Source: Deltaproteobacteria bacterium (GTDB lineage Bacteria > Desulfobacterota > Dissulfuribacteria > Dissulfuribacterales > QOAL01). From it: a DNA stretch of 12,589 nt. A program made the position numbers and the translations under genes. Location of the stretch: the NCBI GenBank assembly GCA_027068235.1, contig JAMOUE010000110.1, positions 1 through 12,589 of the forward strand. Reading direction: 5' to 3'. Each line of letters opens with the position of its first letter. The stretch's first letter is position 1. The notes beneath the pieces are model-generated. The model was given only the letters and a program-made list of their open reading frames with translations, was not told where the DNA came from and made no database searches. Shown in pieces: positions 7,844-12,589 of this stretch.

Positions 7844-7898
7844 ATTTTTAGCTATTAATAATGTTGCGTTTGCAGTCAGCCTGCACTATCCATAGGGA

Positions 7899-7927
7899 TT
7901 GCAGCCGCTACAATTGGAGAATATCAT
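7899..7927 (+). promoter_or_regulatory. Candidate purM promoter
   Basis: TTGCAG (7899-7904) and TATCAT (7922-7927) are separated by 17 bases. The -10 matches 5 of 6 consensus bases and the -35 only 3 of 6. Transcription would begin about 40 bases before the purM GTG. An imperfect palindrome at 7898-7914 (ATTGCAGC/GCTACAAT, 7 of 8 pairs) covers the -35 and could be an operator. Confidence 0.4.
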
Positions 7928-7945
7928 ATAAAGAGCGTGTGACAA
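7918..7945 (-). promoter_or_regulatory. Candidate promoter for the YkgJ-like/deaminase/radical SAM/cooS block
   Basis: On the minus strand TTGTCA (7945-7940, 5 of 6) is followed after 16 bases by TATTCT (7923-7918, 4 of 6). It overlaps the -10 of the purM promoter candidate, so the two would compete for RNA polymerase. Confidence 0.35.
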
Positions 7946-7972
7946 ATTGAAATTTGGGACGGAGAAGAGGTT

Positions 7973-9034
7973 GTGAGTAAAAAATCATTGTATGCCCAAG
8001 CAGGGGTAGATATAGACAAGGCCAATCGCCTTGTGACTTCCATCAAGGATGTGGTTTCTTCTACATATACCAAGGGAGTTATCACAGAGATAGGGGGATT
8101 TGCCGGTCTTTTTGCCCTTGACCACGACAAATACAAGAATCCAGTGCTTGTTTCAGCAACAGATGGGGTTGGAACAAAGGTGAAGATAGCCTTCATGACA
8201 AAAGTTCATGATACAGTTGGCATTGATCTTGTTGCCATGTGTGTAAATGACATAGTGGTCACAGGGGCAGCTCCATTATTCTTTTTGGATTATTTTGCCA
8301 CAGGGAAACTGGAGGAAGACGTGGCAAGGGATGTGATCAAGGGGATCGCCCAAGGCTGTAAACAGGCAGGATGTGCGCTCATTGGCGGGGAGACAGCGGA
8401 AATGCCTGGAATGTATAGTGAAAATGAGTATGACCTTGCAGGCTTTTCCGTGGGCGTGGTGGATAGGGACAAGATTATAGATGGCTCAGAAATAGGTGTT
8501 GGCCATGAAATCATAGGTCTTGCCTCATCCGGACTGCACAGTAACGGTTTTTCTCTTGTGAGAAAGTTATTCTTTGAAGACCTTGGTCTTAAAGTGGATG
8601 ATACCATTGAAGAGCTTTCTGGAGAAAGCGTTGGTCAGATCCTGCTTACACCCACAAGGATATATGTCAAGACGATATTGAATCTTCTAAAGAGTTTCAG
8701 GGTCCATGGTATTGTCCATATAACAGGTGGCGGATTTCAGGACAATATCCCAAGGGTTCTTCCAGATACCTGCAAGGCTGTGATAAACCTTGGCAGTTGG
8801 GACGTTCCTGACATCTTTAAGTTTCTTCAGAAAAAGGGCCAAATCGACCAGGATGAAATGCTTAGAACATTTAACTGTGGAATAGGCATGATCCTCATAG
8901 TGCCTCCTTCAGAGACTCAGGAAGTATTACTTCAATTAAAGGCCTTGGAGGAGAAACCTTTTTTGATCGGTTCCATTAAAGAGCGTTCAGAAGATGAGCC
9001 CTCGGTTGTATTTACTGGAGAGGATATCTTTTGA
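7973..9034 (+). CDS. purM: PurM, phosphoribosylformylglycinamidine cyclo-ligase (AIR synthetase)
   Basis: Closes the imidazole ring in de novo purine synthesis: FGAM plus ATP gives aminoimidazole ribotide. At 353 residues it has the normal length. Family motifs are complete: SATDGVGTK at 61-69, MCVNDIVVTGAAPLFFLDYF at 89-108, GGETAEMPGMY at 138-148, SSGLHSNGFSL at 185-195, TGGGFQDNIPR at 251-261 and FNCGIGM at 300-306. The start is a GTG, supported by GGAG eight bases upstream and by the family's usual N-terminus (SLYAQAGVDI). It is first in a two-gene plus-strand unit; its TGA overlaps the TTG start of the DUF523 gene. No other purine gene is in view. Confidence 0.97.
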   Translation: MSKKSLYAQAGVDIDKANRLVTSIKDVVSSTYTKGVITEIGGFAGLFALDHDKYKNPVLVSATDGVGTKVKIAFMTKVHDTVGIDLVAMCVNDIVVTGAAPLFFLDYFATGKLEEDVARDVIKGIAQGCKQAGCALIGGETAEMPGMYSENEYDLAGFSVGVVDRDKIIDGSEIGVGHEIIGLASSGLHSNGFSLVRKLFFEDLGLKVDDTIEELSGESVGQILLTPTRIYVKTILNLLKSFRVHGIVHITGGGFQDNIPRVLPDTCKAVINLGSWDVPDIFKFLQKKGQIDQDEMLRTFNCGIGMILIVPPSETQEVLLQLKALEEKPFLIGSIKERSEDEPSVVFTGEDIF

Positions 9035-9435
9035 TTGTTGTAAGCGGTTGTCTGCTTGGTGTCTGCTGCAGATATGACGGGCTTTCAAAACCAGAGAATG
9101 AGATAATCAAACTCGCAAGACTCAGACATCTGCTTCCAGTTTGTCCGGAACAGCTTGGGGGGTTGCCAACTCCGCGTCCGCCTGCATTTATCTCAGGAGG
9201 TGACGGATTTGACGTATTGGAAGGAAAGGCAAGGGTTCTGACAGTGGAAGAAGCAAAGGATGTCACCAGCTACTTTCTCCGAGGTGCAATGGAATGTAAA
9301 AGGATTGTAGAGATATTTGGAGTGAAAAGAGCTATCCTTAAAAGCCGCAGTCCGTCTTGTGGTGTAATTCTACAGACAGGTGTAGCGGCTGCGGCCTTAA
9401 TATTATCGGGTGTGCAGGTGTCAGAGGCAGGTTAA
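9031..9435 (+). CDS. DUF523/TudS-family [4Fe-4S] protein, shortened near the C-terminus
   Basis: 134 residues. The N-terminus VVSGCLLG (C7) with CCRYDG, then CPEQLGGLPTPRPP (C38), and LKSRSPSCG (C110) carry the three conserved cysteines of DUF523. A member, TudS, is a 2-thiouracil desulfidase that uses a [4Fe-4S] cluster held by three cysteines. E40 of CPE and the serines before C110 are also kept. After SPSCG most members have a YDGxF-type loop before the GVTAALL helix. Here VILQT leads straight to GVAAAALIL, a loss of roughly 10-13 residues with no sign of a frameshift. The TTG start, with AGGA six bases upstream, gives the normal N-terminus and overlaps the purM stop by 4 bases. Desulfidase activity is an inference from the family. 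Confidence 0.85.
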   Translation: MIVVSGCLLGVCCRYDGLSKPENEIIKLARLRHLLPVCPEQLGGLPTPRPPAFISGGDGFDVLEGKARVLTVEEAKDVTSYFLRGAMECKRIVEIFGVKRAILKSRSPSCGVILQTGVAAAALILSGVQVSEAG

Positions 9436-9719
9436 GTCCCAGCCTTGGCCATGACCCTTTCCTTGAGATCCTTTCCAACCTTGAAAAAAGGCAATTTTTT
9501 TGGCTTTACCTTGATTTTTTCGCCGGTTTTGGGATTTCGGCCAACATAGGATTTGTATTCCCTAATTGAAAAGGATCCAAATCCCCTTATCTCTATGCCC
9601 TCGCCCTTTACTAGGGCCTCGGTCATGTCATCGAAGATAGAATTAACTATAAACTCACTAAGCTGTCTATGGATGTTAAGTCTATCAGCCAATGCATCAA
9701 TGAGATCAGATTTGTTCAC
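9432..9719 (-). CDS. HU/IHF-family DNA-bending protein, IHF-beta-like
   Basis: A 95-residue nucleoid protein that bends DNA as a dimer. IEIRGFGSF at 42-50 is the IHF-beta form of this stretch (IHF-alpha has GFGNF). GRNPKTG at 60-66 carries the proline, P63, that intercalates into the minor groove, and LPFFKVGKDLKERV closes the fold. HU or IHF-alpha identity is less likely but the partner is unknown. The start is GTG at 9719, chosen because GGAGG lies 7 bases upstream and the product begins NKSDLIDALA as in the family. Its stop shares the TTAA at 9432-9435 with the DUF523 stop on the other strand, and the gene diverges from ftsY across 135 bases. Confidence 0.92.
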   Translation of the reverse strand: MNKSDLIDALADRLNIHRQLSEFIVNSIFDDMTEALVKGEGIEIRGFGSFSIREYKSYVGRNPKTGEKIKVKPKKLPFFKVGKDLKERVMAKAGT

Positions 9720-9726
9720 AAGCCCC

Positions 9727-9731
9727 CCTCC
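9727..9731 (-). promoter_or_regulatory. Strong ribosome binding site of the IHF-like gene
   Basis: GGAGG on the minus strand, 7 bases before the GTG at 9719-9717. It decides for a GTG start and fits a highly translated nucleoid protein. Confidence 0.7.
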
Positions 9732-9770
9732 AGGAGAATATTTTTTATAAAATTCTTTAATTACGAGCTG

Positions 9771-9799
9771 TTGCTATTAAATACAAGTATGTTTATATC
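9771..9799 (+). promoter_or_regulatory. Candidate ftsY promoter overlapping the IHF-like promoter
   Basis: TTGCTA (9771-9776) and TATATC (9794-9799), 17 bases apart, each match 4 of 6 consensus bases. The interval is nearly the same as that of the opposite-strand promoter at 9776-9805, so both cannot be occupied at once. Confidence 0.35.
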
Positions 9800-9805
9800 T
9801 GTCAA
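9776..9805 (-). promoter_or_regulatory. Candidate promoter of the IHF-like gene
   Basis: A perfect TTGACA -35 (9805-9800) and TTTAAT -10 (9781-9776, 5 of 6) separated by 18 bases on the minus strand. Transcription would start about 50 bases before the GTG. It is the best promoter match in the window. Confidence 0.6.
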
Positions 9806-9854
9806 TAATAAATTTTCACAAGCACCATTTGAAAGGGCTAGAAAGGTAGAAAGA

Positions 9855-10772
9855 ATGTTCAAAAGGCTTAAAGAGAGAATATCACGATCCAGGAATGGAT
9901 TCATCAAACAGTTGGATGAGCTTTTTCTTGGCAAAAAGGAGATAAGTCCTGAGCTTCTTGAAGAGATAGAAGAGATCCTTGTAATGGCCGATATGGGCAT
10001 TGGAACCGTTCAGGAGGTAATCGACAAACTTCAGCAGGAAGTGGATAGAGGAGAGATCGCTGACCCAGAGGCCCTTAGAAACAGACTAAAGGAACAAATC
10101 AAGGCCATTTTCAAGCAGGAAACCAACAAAGAGACAAAGCAAGGCCCTGAGCCAAAGCCTTTTGTGATTTTGGTGGTTGGGGTCAATGGTGTTGGAAAGA
10201 CTACCACCATTGCCAAACTTGCCCATCTTTACAAACAAGAAGGAAAGGATGTGGTGCTGGTGGCGGCTGATACATTTAGGGCTGCTGCAGTTGAGCAGTT
10301 GGAGAAGTGGGGGCAGAAACTTGGGGTTCCTGTTATAAGCCAGAGGGCTGGAGCAGATCCATCTGCAGTGGCCTTTGACGGATTGGAAGCTGCAAAGGCC
10401 AAAGGTGCAGACGTTGCCATTGTGGATACGGCTGGAAGGCTTCATACCCAAGTCAATCTAATGAAGGAGCTTCAAAAGATAAGAAGGGTTATGGGGAAAA
10501 AGGTGGAAGGCGCTCCACATGAAACCCTGCTTGTTTTGGATGCGACCACTGGCCAGAATGCCTTAAGCCAGGCAAAGACCTTCTGTGAGGCAACGGACGT
10601 TACTGGAATCGTGCTGACAAAACTAGATGGCACTGCAAAGGGTGGAATCGTTGCTAGTATAGCAAACGAAATGAATATTCCAGTGAAATATATTGGAATT
10701 GGTGAGAAAATGGATGATCTGAGGCCCTTTGACCCTGATCAGTTTGTTGATGCCTTGTTCGAAAGGCATTGA
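9855..10772 (+). CDS. ftsY: FtsY, signal recognition particle receptor GTPase
   Basis: Membrane-associated receptor for the SRP (Ffh plus 4.5S RNA) that delivers nascent inner-membrane proteins to the Sec translocon. 305 residues. An N domain (1-100) begins with a basic amphipathic stretch (FKRLKERISRSRNGF) likely to bind lipid. The G domain has GVNGVGKTT at 109-117, DTFRAAAVEQL at 139-149, DTAGRLH at 191-197, TKLDGTAKGG at 255-264 and GIGEKMDDLRPF at 281-292. The acidic A domain of E. coli FtsY is missing, as in many bacteria. I start at the ATG at 9855, with AAGGT 7 bases upstream. The frame stays open back to 9669, but those 62 residues overlap the IHF-like gene and look unlike FtsY. It converges with the O-antigen ligase-family gene, 27 bases away. 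Confidence 0.96.
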   Translation: MFKRLKERISRSRNGFIKQLDELFLGKKEISPELLEEIEEILVMADMGIGTVQEVIDKLQQEVDRGEIADPEALRNRLKEQIKAIFKQETNKETKQGPEPKPFVILVVGVNGVGKTTTIAKLAHLYKQEGKDVVLVAADTFRAAAVEQLEKWGQKLGVPVISQRAGADPSAVAFDGLEAAKAKGADVAIVDTAGRLHTQVNLMKELQKIRRVMGKKVEGAPHETLLVLDATTGQNALSQAKTFCEATDVTGIVLTKLDGTAKGGIVASIANEMNIPVKYIGIGEKMDDLRPFDPDQFVDALFERH

Positions 10773-10799
10773 TAACAGGGGTGTAAAGAAGAAGTAGCC

Positions 10800-12104
10800 T
10801 CAAACATGTGCACGTGTTATGCGAAGCGCCCTGCCTGTAGCAATTGCTGTGAAAAACCAGTAGAGAGATGCAGAGTCGTGGCGAAAGGCGTCTGTAAAGA
10901 GGTTTGTGACCCAATATATAAAAATAAAGACTAGGGCAACGCGCAGAAACTGCTTCTCATCGAAAGAGGCCAATTTAATGGCCTTCCATAGCATAACACA
11001 CTGCAGTGTTATTATTGCTAAAAGTGCCGCAGCTCCTTGCAATCCCAAGTAAAATGCCTGATTTATAAAGGTGTTGTGGCCATGCTGAAGGCCTGCCCGT
11101 TCTATAAGGGGTTTCCAATATTCCTTAATGAGTTTTTTGCCTATCCCTCGGGGCATAAACGGTTGGTAGGCTATCTCTTTTAGAAACTCTTTATAGGTTG
11201 AGATCCTTAGTGGAATGGAGCCGCCAAGGTTCTTGGCCTTATCTATTTGTCCCTGTGAAATTAGTCTCCAGTCTTCCCTTACAAAGTGTTTCCCTCTGTC
11301 TGAAACGATTACGCCTACAGTAATGGATGCCAACAGTAGCAGGCCAACGATGATGTTGGTCCCAACTCTTTGTTTTTGGACAATTTTTTGAGAAAAGATC
11401 AGACCTAATAGACAGGCCAAAAGAGCCCCTCTCCTTGTGGTTGTTAAAAGTGTGAGGAAGTTAATGGATAAAAAGAATAGATTTAATAGTATATTTTTAA
11501 AAGGTAGTACGCTCCAAAATGCTATCATAAGCGCTAAGTAGAGGCTTGTATGATGAATACCGTGAAAAAGCTCACATGTTCTTCCAAATTCAAAAATTAT
11601 ATCGGTCCTGGTTGAAATGAATCTTTCTATCAGTTCTTTATCTCCCATGAAAAAAGAGCCTGGCATCAGATACCATATGGCCATGGAACCAAGATAGAAG
11701 ACAAGAAATATTGAATTCGACCACAAAAGGACAGATTTCCATTTCAGGGGCAGTTCCTTAGTGGATGCCCCCAGGACATATAAGGCTGTAAAGAGGAGGC
11801 TGTTCAAAAAAAACTCACTGAAATAGACCCGCAGTGAATACAAGGGTTCCGGACTAAAAAAGATGGATATGATTGCAAAGATGTTCCAAAGAAGTAATGC
11901 TTTAAAGACGTAAGTTGAAAAGCATGTCTTTAGAGACACCACTCCCATGCCGTGCTGACGCAGTATGAGAAAAGAAAAGACAATAGCAGAAAGAGACAGC
12001 AGATATCTAGCTGTTGGTCCTATGCCAAATGGCATCAAGGTTATAAAGAAGATGGCAAATATATTGAACAGTTTCTCAATAGAAAGAAGGTTGCGGCTCA
12101 TCAT
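10800..12104 (-). CDS. O-antigen ligase-family (Wzy_C/WaaL-type) membrane protein
   Basis: 434 residues with about ten or more hydrophobic segments. The family joins undecaprenyl-linked glycan to lipid A core (WaaL), polymerises repeat units (Wzy) or glycosylates proteins (PglL/PilO). TTTRRGALLACLLG at 221-234 and HGHNTFINQAFYLGLQGA at 341-358 mark the Wzy_C core, including arginines 224/225 and histidines 341/343 in the positions of known essential residues. A periplasmic loop at about 268-345 lies between them. Ligase versus polymerase cannot be separated by sequence alone. The start has two adjacent ATGs (12104, 12101), with AAGGG just upstream of the pair. It follows the capsule-type gene by 11 bases, so they form one operon. 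Confidence 0.88.
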   Translation of the reverse strand: MMSRNLLSIEKLFNIFAIFFITLMPFGIGPTARYLLSLSAIVFSFLILRQHGMGVVSLKTCFSTYVFKALLLWNIFAIISIFFSPEPLYSLRVYFSEFFLNSLLFTALYVLGASTKELPLKWKSVLLWSNSIFLVFYLGSMAIWYLMPGSFFMGDKELIERFISTRTDIIFEFGRTCELFHGIHHTSLYLALMIAFWSVLPFKNILLNLFFLSINFLTLLTTTRRGALLACLLGLIFSQKIVQKQRVGTNIIVGLLLLASITVGVIVSDRGKHFVREDWRLISQGQIDKAKNLGGSIPLRISTYKEFLKEIAYQPFMPRGIGKKLIKEYWKPLIERAGLQHGHNTFINQAFYLGLQGAAALLAIITLQCVMLWKAIKLASFDEKQFLRVALVFIFIYWVTNLFTDAFRHDSASLYWFFTAIATGRALRITRAHV

Positions 12105-12115
12105 TATGCCCTTAA

Positions 12116-12589
12116 CTAATTTTTCAAGCCCGATTTAGGGTCTAAAGTGTCATTTGCCAGCACCTTTAGGGCAATATTGTAAAGTCCTTTTCCAGTAGGT
12201 TTCCTTCTATCTGCCTCAACTTCATATTTTATCTTTAGATATGATATTAGCCGGCCAAGTTTTTCTTTATCCGTATCGTGTGTCATAGCCTGCCACATGG
12301 CATCGTGCAGGGCTTCAATCTTATCTGGCTGGTAGACCAGCCCTTTAAGGCCATAAAAGATCGGGCCAAGAGTGACTACAGGTTTATCAATTTGAAGGGC
12401 TTCAAAGCCTGCAAGCGAATTGAATGTAACTATTAAAGATGCCTTTTTTAAAAGTTCGTTCATATCATACTTTCTAAGTAGGATTGTTCCAGGAAAGTCT
12501 TTTGTGAAATTTTCCTTTATCACAAATGGTCTGAAGGGATGCTCTTTCAGCACCACCTGAAAATTTGTCTTCATACGTTTATTGAGCCT
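12116..12589 (-). CDS. Capsule polysaccharide biosynthesis (Kps/Kdo-transferase-like) protein, 5' end cut by window edge
   Basis: The visible 157 codons stay open to the right edge: five codons precede the in-frame ATG at 12574, so the true start probably lies outside the window. VVLKEHPFRP and IVTFNSLAGFEAL followed by KPVVTLG match the C-terminal half of Capsule_synth proteins. KpsC and KpsS of that family build the poly-Kdo linker of group 2 capsules on lipid. The KEHP and NSLAGFEAL signatures are typical of the GT-B nucleotide-sugar domain. No KpsC-like duplication can be judged from a fragment. It is read just before the O-antigen ligase-family gene, so the two probably act in the same surface glycan pathway. 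Confidence 0.75.
   Translation of the reverse strand, partial: RLNKRMKTNFQVVLKEHPFRPFVIKENFTKDFPGTILLRKYDMNELLKKASLIVTFNSLAGFEALQIDKPVVTLGPIFYGLKGLVYQPDKIEALHDAMWQAMTHDTDKEKLGRLISYLKIKYEVEADRRKPTGKGLYNIALKVLANDTLDPKSGLKN

Larger units (their letters stand above)
7844..7972. other. Divergent promoter region between the cooS block and purM
   Basis: A 129-base spacer from which both gene blocks are read outward. It holds sigma-70-like matches on each strand that share DNA around 7918-7927, plus imperfect palindromes. It is too short downstream of the plus-strand -10 for a riboswitch. Confidence 0.6.

Noticed and set aside
9357..9569. Plus-strand 70-residue ORF bridging DUF523 and the IHF-like gene
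   Set aside because: It overlaps two well supported genes in wrong frames.
9669..9854. 62-residue N-terminal extension of FtsY
   Set aside because: It runs antisense through the IHF-like gene start; the ATG at 9855 has AAGGT upstream and gives the normal FtsY N-terminus.
10803..10818. Near-palindrome AACATGTGCACGTGTT between ftsY and the ligase-family gene
   Set aside because: It lies in the ligase coding end, has one mismatched pair and no T-run, so not a convincing terminator.
1..12589. CRISPR array, tRNA or rRNA genes, transposase or prophage genes, riboswitch
   Set aside because: No direct-repeat array, RNA gene pattern or mobile-element gene was seen by eye; a structured RNA could still escape a reading without tools.

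Overview
The window looks like ordinary chromosome from a strictly or facultatively anaerobic Gram-negative bacterium, possibly a Desulfobacterota-type (former Deltaproteobacteria) lineage. The pointers are an oxygen-sensitive nickel carbon monoxide dehydrogenase (CooS), the flavin-dependent thymidylate synthase ThyX, an IHF-beta-like protein, a short FtsY, and surface-polysaccharide genes of O-antigen and capsule type. This placement is inferred from gene content and has not been checked by a database search. Genes are tightly packed. There is no gene-free stretch above 300 bases, and I saw no tRNA, rRNA, insertion sequence or CRISPR array.

Layout from left to right. (1) A minus-strand block reads SDR-family nucleotide-sugar enzyme, then a 632-residue fusion of a WecA/MraY-type phosphosugar transferase with the N-terminal half of a CapD/WbpM-type protein, then thyX. 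thyX is cut by the left edge and appears only when reading the minus strand to the edge. (2) A minus-strand block reads YkgJ-like cysteine-cluster protein, cytidine-deaminase-fold (TadA-like) deaminase, radical SAM protein with a SPASM-like C-terminus, then cooS. The first three overlap or nearly abut, and cooS follows after 61 bases with a strong ribosome binding site. (3) A divergent plus-strand pair is purM followed by a DUF523/TudS-like protein, coupled by a 4-base overlap. (4) A minus-strand IHF-beta-like gene converges on the DUF523 gene, with stop codons sharing one TTAA, and diverges from ftsY. (5) ftsY (plus) converges on a minus-strand pair of an O-antigen ligase-family protein and the 3' part of a capsule-polysaccharide-type gene cut by the right edge.

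Blocks 1 and 5 point to cell-surface glycan assembly: nucleotide-sugar conversion, loading of sugar-1-phosphate onto undecaprenyl phosphate, and ligation or export. Block 2 is the least explained. A complete NiFeS CODH is read with two cysteine-rich proteins and a deaminase of unknown substrate, without cooC or cooF nearby. Block 3 joins de novo purine synthesis to a predicted [4Fe-4S] desulfidase-like protein. The items most worth following are the CODH operon partners, the WecA-CapD fusion lying 1 base from a separate SDR, and the shortened DUF523 protein.
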